Positions 25,259 to 33,713 of a stretch of 35,832 nucleotides of DNA are shown here, piece by piece. This stretch comes from a bacterium (GTDB taxonomy: Bacteria; Joyebacterota; Joyebacteria; Joyebacterales; Joyebacteraceae). Numbering within the stretch: position 1 is the first letter of the stretch; each line of letters starts with the position of its first letter. The stretch lies in contig JALGZD010000174.1 in assembly GCA_025782395.1 (NCBI GenBank), forward strand, positions 1 to 35,832. Reading direction: 5' to 3'. The notes below the pieces were generated by a model. It saw only the letters and a program-made list of their open reading frames with translations. It ran no database searches and was not told the DNA's origin. Position numbers and translations under genes: made by a program.

Positions 25259-26818
25259 GTGAGACTGGTTACGCCGGACGAGATGCGCGCCATTGACAGC
25301 CGGGCGATAGATGGCTTGGGGATTCCCGGGCTTACCCTGATGGAGAGCGCCGGGATGGGCACCGTTCGGTTCATCGAGAGTGAACTAGGCGATCCCGGTG
25401 GCGCCCGGATCGTGGTCGTCTGCGGCAAAGGGAACAACGGTGGCGATGGTTTCGTCATCGCTCGAGGACTCACGGAACTCGGGGCCGAGGTGGGTGTATT
25501 CCTACTCGGGCGGGCAGATGAGCTTACCCGGGATGCGCGCGCCAATCATGAGCGCCTGGATCCGGAGTGCATATGCGAACTCATGGACGAGAGAGGGCTT
25601 CTCAATCTCCTGAGTGAGATGGCAGATGCAGAGCTCATTATCGATGCGATCTTCGGCACGGGGTTCGAGGGCGCCCCGCGAGGGCTCCACAAGGAGATCA
25701 TAGCCGCGATCAACGCAAGCGAGCGGCCGGTCCTCGCCGTGGATGTGCCATCGGGGCTCGACGCTCTGACGGGTGCCACGGAGGGCGAGTGCATCAGGGC
25801 ATCATGGACTTGCACAATGGCGCTGCCGAAGTTGGGGTTCTATCTGCACCCGGGTCGCGAGGCAGCCGGCATCGTTCATGTCGTCGACATTGGCATTCCG
25901 GAAGAGGCCGTCACTACCGTTGCCCCTTTGCGGAGCGTCCTTACAGAGAAAGAAGCATCCAGCCTTCTCCCGCAGAGAGATCCAGGCGGGCACAAGGGAA
26001 CGTTCGGAAAGATAGCCGTCATCGCGGGCTCGGTCGGCTACACGGGCGCTGCGGCGCTGACATCGTTGGCGGCGCTACGAAGCGGCGCCGGACTTGTGAC
26101 CCTTGGGACACCGGGGAGCCTGAACGACATCCTCGAGGCCAAGTTGACCGAGGTCATAACAAGACCGTTGGCCGAGACATCCGAGAGATCCGTCTCTGCT
26201 GCTGCGCTTCCGGCAATAGAAAGCCTGCTCGATTCGTCCGATGCTCTTGCGCTTGGACCGGGGCTCTCGCAGAACGGCGAGACCCAGGAGCTGATCAGAG
26301 CTATTGTGAAGGAGCTATCGCTTCCGTGCATCATCGACGCCGATGGTCTGAATGCACTGACCCCAGAGGAGATCGGCGCACGATCGGGTGACGCGCCCGT
26401 CGTCATCACGCCGCATCCGGGTGAGATGGCGAGGCTGTGTGGTCGGACGATGTCGGAGGTGCGGGACGCGCGTGAGAATGTGGCGGCCGATGTCGCCACG
26501 CGGGCGCGAGCAACCGTCATCCTTAAGGGAGCCGCATCCGTTGTGGCCGATGCTTCCGGCGAGATCTACATCAATCCGACCGGCAACGATGGCATGGCGT
26601 CCGGTGGGAGTGGTGACGTCCTCACGGGCATTGTCGCAGCACTCCTCGGTAGGGGGATGTCGGCACTGGACGCCGGCGTGCTTGGAGCGTACATCCACGG
26701 GAGGGCAGGCGACATTGCGGCGTGTGCTATGGGAAGGATGGGGATGATAGCGGGGGATCTGATCGATCTCCTGGCGGACGTCTACGCGGAGCTTGAGAGC
26801 GGTGTGTACGAGGGCTAG
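25259..26818 (+). CDS. nnr: bifunctional NAD(P)HX epimerase/dehydratase
   Basis: Repairs hydrated NAD(P)H. Residues 1 to about 215 are the YjeF_N epimerase half (NnrE) with GKGNNGGDGFVIARGL, IDAIFGTG and DVPSGLDA; residues about 230-519 are the ADP-dependent dehydratase half (NnrD) with KIAVIAGSVGYTGAA, ALGPGLSQ, TPHPGEMARL and GSGDVLTGI, whose Asp is the catalytic base. The length is normal for the fused enzyme. The GTG start has GGAGG about eight bases upstream. It follows acpS after 66 bases. Confidence 0.94.
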   Translation: MRLVTPDEMRAIDSRAIDGLGIPGLTLMESAGMGTVRFIESELGDPGGARIVVVCGKGNNGGDGFVIARGLTELGAEVGVFLLGRADELTRDARANHERLDPECICELMDERGLLNLLSEMADAELIIDAIFGTGFEGAPRGLHKEIIAAINASERPVLAVDVPSGLDALTGATEGECIRASWTCTMALPKLGFYLHPGREAAGIVHVVDIGIPEEAVTTVAPLRSVLTEKEASSLLPQRDPGGHKGTFGKIAVIAGSVGYTGAAALTSLAALRSGAGLVTLGTPGSLNDILEAKLTEVITRPLAETSERSVSAAALPAIESLLDSSDALALGPGLSQNGETQELIRAIVKELSLPCIIDADGLNALTPEEIGARSGDAPVVITPHPGEMARLCGRTMSEVRDARENVAADVATRARATVILKGAASVVADASGEIYINPTGNDGMASGGSGDVLTGIVAALLGRGMSALDAGVLGAYIHGRAGDIAACAMGRMGMIAGDLIDLLADVYAELESGVYEG

Positions 26819-26885
26819 GAGTCTGACTCCCAGGGGGTGACATCCGGCGCGGCACGGTCTTGAGACGACAATGCAGGGGGATGCA

Positions 26886-28060
26886 GTGAAGAACACGATG
26901 GCGAAGGATGCGGAGAGGCTCGCCGGCAAGCTTACGAAGCTGCGCCGCCGCATCCACATGTACCCGGAACTGGCGTACGAGGAGCACCGCACGTCGGAAC
27001 TCGTGGCGGATACGCTGAGGGCCGCCGGAATCGACGTCACGACCGGAGTTGCGAAGACGGGAGTCGTCGGCTTTCTGCGCGGGGCCAAGCCCGGCAGAAC
27101 GGTCGCACTCCGGGGAGACATGGACGCGCTTCCGATCACGGAGCAGAACGATCGAGGGTGGAAGGGGTCATGCACGCGTGCGGCCACGATGGGAACACAA
27201 CGACCGTGCTCGGCGCGGCGATGCTTCTTGCGGCAAGGCGTGACGATATCGCGGGCAACGTGAAATTCTTCTTCCAGCCGTCCGAGGAGGCTCCGCCCGG
27301 AGGGGCGCTCCCGATGATCGAGGAAGGGGTTCTTGAGAAGCCAAAGGTCGACTATGTTATAGGTGTGCACGTCGACTCAATGATTCCTGTCGGGAAGATC
27401 GGAGTGCGGGACGGGCACATGATGGCGGCGGCCGACGACTTCTCACTGTCCATCCTGGGGGAAGCGTCGCACGGCGCGAAGCCGCATCTGGGAGTCGACG
27501 CTATCACACTCCAGGCGCAGGTCATAACGGCGCTCCAGACGATTGTGAGCCGGAGGGTGAACCCGACGCACGCGATCGTTCTCACGCTGGGCACGATCCA
27601 CGGCGGATACAGGCAGAACGTCATTGCCGATCGCGTCGACATCGAGGGAACGCTTCGGACACTCGATCCCAAGGACAGGCGGGACGGCGTACGCATGATA
27701 GAGAAGACCGTCGACCATGTGACGAAGGCCTTTGGAGGTCGGTACGAATTCGACTTCCGGGATGGCTATCCGCTTCTGACGTGCGATCCTACGATCACCG
27801 AGATAGTGCGGAAGGCAACGAGCGAGCTCTTCGGAAAGCGTAGTGTTGTTGAAATCACCGAGCCGTCCATGGGAGGCGAGGACTTCGCCTATTTCGTCAA
27901 TCGCGTTCCCGGCATGATGTTCCGTCTGGGCACGGGCAACAAGAAACGCGGCTTCACCTACCCGTGGCATCACCCCAGGTTTGACATCGACGAGAACGCT
28001 CTCTGGATCGGCGCTGCCGTAATGGCCCACTCGGCCTTGCTCTGTCTGGGGGACGGCTAA
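26886..28060 (+). pseudogene. M20D-type amidohydrolase broken by a frameshift
   Basis: The two halves lie in different frames. The first (to about 27151) gives RRRIHMYPELAYEE and RGDMDALPITEQND; the second, from about 27152, gives SRVEGVMHACGHDGN, PSEEAPPGG, GEASHGAKPH, and WHHPRFDIDENAL near the end. Together they make a full-length amidohydrolase of the hippurate/N-acyl-amino-acid M20D family, about 395 residues, with the metal-binding Cys/His and Glu residues intact. At the junction, END-type sequence jumps to SRVEG: in relatives about five more residues (the LPYAS stretch) stand there, so a deletion of about 13 bases explains the shift. It could be a genuine pseudogene or an assembly error. 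GTG 26886 follows AGGGGG; ATG 26871 is also possible. Confidence 0.85.
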
Positions 28061-28077
28061 TCCCCCAGCACGTCTGT

Positions 28078-28147
28078 GGATCGAGGATGACCTGACGCCG
28101 GATCGAATCCGCGGATCGAGGATGACCTGACGCCGGATCGAATCCGC
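28078..28147. repeat. two perfect 35-nt tandem repeats
   Basis: The unit starting GGATCGAGGATGACCTGACG is present twice without a gap (28078-28112 and 28113-28147), all bases identical. Each unit holds an inner inverted repeat, CGGAT-CGA-ATCCG. It fills the gap between the amidohydrolase and thiL and does not encode a continuing product. Confidence 0.97.
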
Positions 28148-28177
28148 CCGGCGGATGCTTGCACAAAGAGGTAGGCG

Positions 28178-29197
28178 ATGAGTGGGGGAGAACGAGAGCT
28201 GATCAAGCGCATACGCGAGAGCGTGGGCGCGCCGGGGCGGGCGACCATCGTCGGGATAGGCGATGACGCGGCCGTCTTTGAACCAGCGCCGGGGCTCGGT
28301 CTCATCACATGTGACGCGTTCGTGGATGGCGTTCACTTCCGCCGGGATTTTGCGACACTCCGCGATATCGGCAGCAAGTGCATGGTTGCAAACGTCAGTG
28401 ACATTGCTGCAATGGGCGGGTTCCCGACCCGGGCGGTGGTCTCTATCTGTGTCCCCGAGCACATCACAGAGAGTGATATCTCCGCCATCTACAACGGGAT
28501 GCTTGACGTCTGCCGGCGTTTCTCGTTCGAGATCGTCGGCGGCGACATCGTCGGCTCCCCGCACGACCTCGTCATCTCGATTGCACTCACGGGGGCCGGA
28601 AGCCGGGACAGAATTGTCACCCGTTCAGGCGCGGTCGTGGGTGACGCGATCATGGTCACCGGCCGGATCGGGGGCGCCGAGGCAGGACTCCGGGCGCTTA
28701 CCGCAGGTCTTCCGCAGGAGGGCGCCGTGCTGGCGGCCGTAAGACGACACCTCAGGCCGGTCCCGCGGATTGCCGAGGCTCAGGCGTTTCTCGACGTCGC
28801 TACGCCTCACGCCATGATCGACATAAGCGACGGGTTAGGGTCGGAGCTCTGGCACCTTGCGGAGGAGAGCGGAATCGGAGTGAGAATAGAGGAGGATCTT
28901 ATTCCGATTGACGAGTCCGCGATCGCAGTCGCTGACAGGATCGGTTGCAATGCACTCGAGCTCGCAATGGGAAGCGGGGAGGAGTTCGAACTCGTCGTCG
29001 CGATACCGCGGTCTGAGATGTTACGGACGATGGAGCACGTGGCGGCTGTGACCGGAACGACGGCAACGTACATCGGTGATGTAGTGAGTGCCGCCGAGGG
29101 ATGTAGTATGGTGAGAGCGGATGGTTCCGTCGAGCCGCTTGAGCGCTCGGGGTACGAGCATCTTGGTGGGGTGGATGGGGGAGGTGACGGGGAATGA
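28178..29197 (+). CDS. thiL: thiamine-monophosphate kinase
   Basis: ThiL phosphorylates thiamine monophosphate to thiamine diphosphate with ATP. The 339-aa protein shows the PurM/ThiL fold markers: ELIKRIRE, VGIGDDAAVF (metal-binding Asp pair), TCDAFVDGVHF, GSKCMVANVSDIAAMGG, GGDIVGS, VTGRIGGAEAGL, and MIDISDGLGSEL. The ATG follows AGAGGT. The length is typical. It overlaps the next gene by four bases, an odd partnership between a cofactor enzyme and a secreted protein. A 35-nt tandem repeat lies immediately upstream. Confidence 0.95.
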   Translation: MSGGERELIKRIRESVGAPGRATIVGIGDDAAVFEPAPGLGLITCDAFVDGVHFRRDFATLRDIGSKCMVANVSDIAAMGGFPTRAVVSICVPEHITESDISAIYNGMLDVCRRFSFEIVGGDIVGSPHDLVISIALTGAGSRDRIVTRSGAVVGDAIMVTGRIGGAEAGLRALTAGLPQEGAVLAAVRRHLRPVPRIAEAQAFLDVATPHAMIDISDGLGSELWHLAEESGIGVRIEEDLIPIDESAIAVADRIGCNALELAMGSGEEFELVVAIPRSEMLRTMEHVAAVTGTTATYIGDVVSAAEGCSMVRADGSVEPLERSGYEHLGGVDGGGDGE

Positions 29198-30087
29198 GTG
29201 AGCCAGATGGAACCCGACGATCTGGTCTGCGCGGGGGCACGCAGTCCTGCGGGCGGTGTGCGTGTGTGTGCGGGCGTGCTGTGTGGTTGTGTGCTGTGTG
29301 GCTATGTGCGGCTGGGCTCTTTGCTCTGTCTGGTCGTGCGTACGCCGACGAGGTGTTCGGTGGTATTGTCGCGGATACTACCTGGACGAGAGCGGGGAAT
29401 CCGTGGACTGTCACCGGGAACGTCACGGTCAAGTCGGGAGCGACACTGACGATTGAGAGTGGTGTCGAGGTCCTGTTTAACGACAACTGGTACCTGTGGA
29501 CCGACGCTACTACCGGAGGGACTATCATTGTTGAAGGTGCGATGGGGGACAGCGTCGTGTTCAGGGCAGCCTCCGGGCTGCCGGACGAGAGGCAGTGGAG
29601 GGAGATCGGGATCTTCAACTCGACAGGAACGTCGTTCAGCTACTGTGTGGTGATGCACGCGAAGACCGGTATCAAGCTGGACGGCTCCGACAGTCCGATC
29701 ACGCACTGCGCCTTGAGGCACTGCCAGACCGGGATCTGGTGCAGGAGAGCGTCACCGTCGATCGAGAGTTCATGGATAACGGACTGCTCGTTTACGGGAA
29801 TCCTTTGCGAGATGAGATCGAGCTCGCCCGTCATCCACGACTGCAACCTCTACGATAACCCCGGGCACAATGTCCGGCTCAGGAGCTACCGCGATCCACC
29901 GATGGTCACGATCGATGCCGAAGAGAACTGGTGGGGGACGGCCGACCCGGTGGAGATAGAGGCGAGCATCTTCGATCACGACGACGATACGGATATCTAC
30001 GGGACCGTGGACTACAGCAACTGGTGCCCGGGAACGCCTGTCGAGGAGTGCTCCTGGGGCCATATCAAGGCATTGTTCAGACACTGA
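29194..30087 (+). CDS. secreted right-handed beta-helix protein
   Basis: A 297-aa exported protein. The N terminus is unusual: a 28-residue basic and Cys-rich leader, then the hydrophobic AVWLCAVWLCAAGLFAL and a cleavage site after RAYA (residue 51). The DNA there is strikingly GT-rich. The mature part is a parallel beta-helix: TVTGNVTVKSGATLTIESG, then coils such as SYCVVMHAKTGIKLDGSD, SPITHCALRHCQTGIWC and SPVIHDCNLYDN, and NWWGT, a common cap motif in such proteins. It ends SWGHIKALFRH, matching the tail motif of the two lipoproteins upstream. ATG 29194 overlaps the thiL stop and has GGGAGGTG at good spacing. It probably acts outside the cell or in the periplasm as a carbohydrate binder or adhesin. 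Confidence 0.8.
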   Translation: MSEPDGTRRSGLRGGTQSCGRCACVCGRAVWLCAVWLCAAGLFALSGRAYADEVFGGIVADTTWTRAGNPWTVTGNVTVKSGATLTIESGVEVLFNDNWYLWTDATTGGTIIVEGAMGDSVVFRAASGLPDERQWREIGIFNSTGTSFSYCVVMHAKTGIKLDGSDSPITHCALRHCQTGIWCRRASPSIESSWITDCSFTGILCEMRSSSPVIHDCNLYDNPGHNVRLRSYRDPPMVTIDAEENWWGTADPVEIEASIFDHDDDTDIYGTVDYSNWCPGTPVEECSWGHIKALFRH

Positions 30088-30183
30088 ACACATGAGATCA
30101 GTCTTTGACCTCGTCCCATGGAGTCGAAAAGCCCCTTGCCTTGGGCAGAACGGGAAAAGAGGGGGGAAGCGGGAGATTTACTG

Positions 30184-30212
30184 TTGACAGGTTGAACAAG
30201 CTGTGATATTCT
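30184..30212 (+). promoter_or_regulatory. sigma70-type promoter for the C25 protease gene
   Basis: TTGACA (30184-30189, perfect -35), 17-base spacer, TATTCT (30207-30212). The start is expected near 30219, giving a leader of about 49 bases with strong secondary structure. Confidence 0.85.
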
Positions 30213-30218
30213 TAAGTT

Positions 30219-30280
30219 GTGATGGGGATCACAAAGCCTGCGGCCGGCAAACGGTCGGAGGCTTTCTTTGTACACCATCA
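30219..30280 (+). promoter_or_regulatory. structured mRNA leader burying the ribosome binding site
   Basis: Two hairpins abut. Hairpin 1 is GTGAT-GGGG-ATCAC (30219-30232). Hairpin 2 pairs AAAGCCT (30233-30239) with AGGCTTT (30259-30265) and CGGCCG with CGGTCG inside, loop GCAAA. The ribosome binding site GGAGG (30257-30261) lies in the 3' arm, six bases before the TTG start. A competing pairing, TGATGG (30220-30225) with CCATCA (30275-30280), would open hairpin 1. No known riboswitch class matches. Confidence 0.6.
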
Positions 30281-32781
30281 GAATCAGAAGATCGAAGCTG
30301 GATGTTGCAAACAGCGTGGGCGCAAGTCTGCTTGGCGGCACCGTCAGTGCCGGCTCCGCAGTCAGGACTTCTGTCCTCCAGGTCGTCCTCTCAGTGCTGC
30401 TCCTCACTGTTCCTGTTCTTGAAGCGAACGCCGGACTCGACCCGGCGGCTCTGACTGCCACCAGCTATGAAGTGGCAGTCACCGCCACGGCTGACGCCGT
30501 GGTCGCTACCCTGTTGCTCGACCCAGCACAGCTGGAATTCGAGCGGCATGAGGGGTACGACCTGGTCTCCCTTGAGGGAGCCCACTATACCACCGAGCCA
30601 GCTCTGCCCATGCTTCCCCTCCTCAACATCCAGCTTCTTCTTCCTCCAGATACAAGAGCTGAGGACCTGTCCTACAGCTATGGCGGCACGGTCTATCTTC
30701 CCGACTCATACGTGATTCTACCTGCTCCCCGGCCAGCGCGGTTCTCTTCTGGTGAAGCAGTCAAAATACCCCATCCGAAAGCAGAGACCTATGGCTCTGT
30801 GCTGCCATACCCCAGGGAGATAGCACGCCTGGCCGGGGGCGGTTCCTCTGCTGGTTACAGGATGGCCGATATTCTTGTGACGCCACTGCAGTATGTGCCG
30901 GCGACCGGGGAACTCCTTTTTCATACACGCATCGAGATCACAATCGATCTGAGCTCTACCTCCAACCGCTCGCCGGTTGCCGCTTCTCTCTCCTCGGCGG
31001 CCGGCGCGGCGGTTGTCGGCTCCGCGGCTAATCCCGGCGACACCGCTTCGTACACGAGTAGATTGTCAGCACGGGACGCCTCTGCTGTCGACTACATCAT
31101 CATATGTGCGGAGTCGTTCACTGATGCGTTCCAGCCGCTTGCCGACTGGAAGACGAAGAAGGGTGTGAAGGCAGAGATAGTGACCCTCGAGTCCATCTAT
31201 GCGAACCCTCTGTTTGATGGAAGAGATGATGCCGAAGAGATCCGGAACTGCATCCGTCAGTACTTCTCTGAAGACGGAACGAGCTGGGTTCTTCTTGGTG
31301 GAGACACCAACATCATCCCGGCGCGCAGGGCTTACGACTTCTTCTACGACCAGGGTATTCCGGCGGACCTCTACTACTCGGCTCTCGACGGAAGCTGGAA
31401 CGACGACGATGACGGCCGATGGGGTGAGATCGGAAGCGACGGCGTGGACATGTACGCCGACGTGTTCGTCGGGAGGGCGCCCGTCAGCACCACGGACGAA
31501 GCGGCGATCTTCGTCGACAAGGTCCTCGTGTACGAGGGTGCGTCGTTCACGGTGTCTTCCGACTTCCAGACAGACATGCTCTTTCTCGCCGAGATTCTCT
31601 GGGATTCACCGAACCCGTACACCGATGGTGGCATTGCGCTCGATATGATCGACGACGGTTACGTCCCGGACGTGTTCGGCCCGATCACCAAACTCTATGA
31701 GAGCTCCGGCAACCTGAGCACGGCGTCAGCCGTTCAGGCGCTGGAAGATGGATACGGGATCATCGTCCACGAAGGACACGCCAACATCTCGACCGCCAGC
31801 GTTGGTCCCGGTGCGCTCACCTCCGCGACACTCGACGGTCTCTGTAACGGTGAGCGCGGTGGTCTCTGGTACTCGGTCGGGTGCTGGTCCGCCGCCATCG
31901 ATTACGACACGTTCGGCGAGCACTGGCTTACGAACAGCGCCGGTGGCGGCGTCGCGTATGTCGGCAACTCCCGCTACGGCTGGGGCTGCCCGGGCTACCC
32001 TGGACAGTGCGTGTCCGATCTCTACAGCCAGCGCTTCTTCGAGTCACTCTTCACGAAGGACCTGGTTCACGCCGGGCTGGTTCACGCGGATGCGAAGCAC
32101 AATTTCATCGGCCTTGCAGAGAGCGACGATTACACCCGCTACGTGATGTACGAGCTCAATCTTCTCGGGGACCCGGAGCTTCCGATCTGGACGGATGCTC
32201 CCTCTCTTCTCACGGTCAACTACGACGATGTGGTTCAGCTCGGGAACGATCGAGGCGATCTCGAGATTGAGGTGACGGTCGGCGGTTCACCCGTCGGTGC
32301 CGCCACCGTCTGCCTCATGACTGAGGATGGCGAGATCTACGTGACCGGCGAGACTGATGCTGCCGGCCGCACGGTTCTCACGATCGAGTTCGACCAGCCG
32401 CGCGAGGCCATGCTGACCGTCACCGCACACAATTGCGTGCCGTTCGGCGGGACTATCGGCCTCGGTGAGCCGACGTCGGATGTCGGCGACGCAGAGTTTG
32501 GAAGCGTCACCGCCCTTCACCAGAACTACCCGAATCCTTTCAATCCCATGACCGGCATCGCCTTCAGTCTCGCGGAGCGCGGGCACGCGCGGATCGCGAT
32601 CTATGATGTGTCCGGCCGGCTCGTGAGAGTGCTCATCGACGAAGATGTTGATGCGGGGCCGGGCTTTGTGGCCTGGAATGGCAGAGACGATGGAGGCAGG
32701 GACGTGGCCTCTGGGACGTACTTCGCGCGCATGAGCGGTGGGGGGATTTTCACAGAGAGAAAGATGGTGCTGATGCGATAG
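30268..32781 (+). CDS. secreted C25 family cysteine protease (gingipain-like)
   Basis: An 837-aa exported protease. Residues 1-55 form a long signal region with the hydrophobic helix VLQVVLSVLLLTVPVL. An N-terminal prodomain-like beta region (LTATSYEVAVTATADAVV, ALPMLPLLNIQLLLP) follows. The catalytic C25 domain (about residues 270-620) begins DYIIICAESF and includes GGDTNIIPARR, the catalytic His region IIVHEGHANIST and the catalytic Cys in YSVGCWSAAID, then ELNLLGDPELPIW. An Ig-like domain is next, and the last 90 residues are a FlgD/type-IX-like tail (NYPNPFNPMTGIAFSL, YDVSGRLVRVL, WNGRDDGGRDVASGTYF) ending RKMVLMR. The start is TTG with GGAGG six bases upstream. Such tails are used for export by type IX-like systems in FCB bacteria. 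It probably digests extracellular protein. Confidence 0.88.
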   Translation: MYTIRIRRSKLDVANSVGASLLGGTVSAGSAVRTSVLQVVLSVLLLTVPVLEANAGLDPAALTATSYEVAVTATADAVVATLLLDPAQLEFERHEGYDLVSLEGAHYTTEPALPMLPLLNIQLLLPPDTRAEDLSYSYGGTVYLPDSYVILPAPRPARFSSGEAVKIPHPKAETYGSVLPYPREIARLAGGGSSAGYRMADILVTPLQYVPATGELLFHTRIEITIDLSSTSNRSPVAASLSSAAGAAVVGSAANPGDTASYTSRLSARDASAVDYIIICAESFTDAFQPLADWKTKKGVKAEIVTLESIYANPLFDGRDDAEEIRNCIRQYFSEDGTSWVLLGGDTNIIPARRAYDFFYDQGIPADLYYSALDGSWNDDDDGRWGEIGSDGVDMYADVFVGRAPVSTTDEAAIFVDKVLVYEGASFTVSSDFQTDMLFLAEILWDSPNPYTDGGIALDMIDDGYVPDVFGPITKLYESSGNLSTASAVQALEDGYGIIVHEGHANISTASVGPGALTSATLDGLCNGERGGLWYSVGCWSAAIDYDTFGEHWLTNSAGGGVAYVGNSRYGWGCPGYPGQCVSDLYSQRFFESLFTKDLVHAGLVHADAKHNFIGLAESDDYTRYVMYELNLLGDPELPIWTDAPSLLTVNYDDVVQLGNDRGDLEIEVTVGGSPVGAATVCLMTEDGEIYVTGETDAAGRTVLTIEFDQPREAMLTVTAHNCVPFGGTIGLGEPTSDVGDAEFGSVTALHQNYPNPFNPMTGIAFSLAERGHARIAIYDVSGRLVRVLIDEDVDAGPGFVAWNGRDDGGRDVASGTYFARMSGGGIFTERKMVLMR

Positions 32782-32796
32782 AGCGCTGGCCTACTG

Positions 32797-32904
32797 AGAA
32801 AGTGTTGCTGGCCGGTTCCCTCGTCGAAGTCATCGGAGAGCCTCCTGGAACATGACTAGCGGAGGGGCCGGTCGGCAAACAGATCGATCCAAATCTCACT
32901 TTCT
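32797..32904. other. long stem structure between convergent genes
   Basis: Outer arms AGAAAGTG (32797-32804) and CACTTTCT (32897-32904) are perfect complements. Directly inside, 32805-32815 pairs with 32868-32878 over 11 base pairs (two G-T), and CCCTC (32818-32822) pairs with GAGGG (32862-32866). About 24 pairs in total, with an 18-base bulge on one side and a 39-base loop. It sits 16 bases after the C25 protease stop. The G-T pairs favour folding of the + strand transcript. Confidence 0.6.
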
Positions 32905-32932
32905 ACCACCGACAATAGAAACGGGTTCCTGT

Positions 32933-33700
32933 CTACCCCGCCTTCACCACCTTTTCTTTGAGCGCCTCGATGTGGTCGCCGATGATGTCCGGGCCGGTTA
33001 TCTCACCGTGCCCGGGCACGACATGCTCGATCTCCAGCTTCTGCAGCTTCTCGAGCCCTGTGATCCATCTCTTCCAGTCCTTGAGGTCTCCGAACATCGT
33101 AACCGGTCCGGATCTCTGATTGATGGCGTCGCCCGCAAAGAGCGTCCTCGAGCGCGGATGGTAGACTACGAGTTCGGAGCGCGTGTGGCCGGGGAGATGG
33201 CTTATGGTGATCTCCTCGCCGTCGATGGCGATGGAGAGTTCCTCGCTGACGTGTCGGTGCGGAGCTACCGGATGAACGTTGCCGACCATCTCGCGGTATG
33301 ATGTCTCGTCCATCTTGAGGAGTTCCATCAACATTCCGGTGTAGTCGTGTTGACCGAGGTGCTTTCGCATCTCCGCCATACAGCCCGAGAACGACCGGTG
33401 CCCGTAGATAAGCGCGTGGCGGTCGTCGAAGTAGCTCGTGGCGAAGCAATGGTCGAGGTGGTGATGTGTGAGAACGAGATAGGCAAGGTCGCGCCTTGGC
33501 GCGACCTTCTCGGCGTACTCCCAGATAAATCTTGCCTGCGCCTCCGTCTGTCCGGAGTTTACGAAGACGTGAGCCATCCTGGTTTCTATGAGACCAACAT
33601 TGGCGGCATGCGCCTCGCCTATCGTGGTCATGTCGAGGATGGCGTAGACGCCGTCCGCCAGTTCCACGGTGCGTGGTGTACCGAGACCCGGCTGGTTCAT
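32933..33700 (-). CDS. metallo-beta-lactamase-fold hydrolase
   Basis: A 255-aa MBL-superfamily protein with the full metal set: THHHLDH (HxHxDH), the next His in LPGHTRSE, the Asp in LFAGDAINQ and the last His in VVPGHGEITG. Its layout matches general hydrolases such as glyoxalase II- or lactonase-like enzymes; the substrate is not readable. It starts 13 bases after the thrS stop with AGGGG before the ATG, so it is the second gene of a thrS operon. No signal peptide, so cytoplasmic. Confidence 0.87.
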   Translation of the reverse strand: MNQPGLGTPRTVELADGVYAILDMTTIGEAHAANVGLIETRMAHVFVNSGQTEAQARFIWEYAEKVAPRRDLAYLVLTHHHLDHCFATSYFDDRHALIYGHRSFSGCMAEMRKHLGQHDYTGMLMELLKMDETSYREMVGNVHPVAPHRHVSEELSIAIDGEEITISHLPGHTRSELVVYHPRSRTLFAGDAINQRSGPVTMFGDLKDWKRWITGLEKLQKLEIEHVVPGHGEITGPDIIGDHIEALKEKVVKAG

Positions 33701-33713
33701 GTCTGTTCCCCTG

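Noticed and set aside
28078-28147. CRISPR array
   Set aside because: Only two units, directly abutting, with no spacers and no cas genes.
27443-28564. 373-aa open frame on the - strand
   Set aside because: It lies over the amidohydrolase and thiL genes, which have clear family motifs, and crosses the 35-nt repeats; an antisense shadow of GC-rich codon use.
30219-30265. c-di-GMP (GEMM) riboswitch
   Set aside because: CAAAGCC and the GC stem recall part of GEMM, but the 5' half of the motif is missing: the expected transcript start leaves only about 14 bases before it, and the conserved 3' half does not match.
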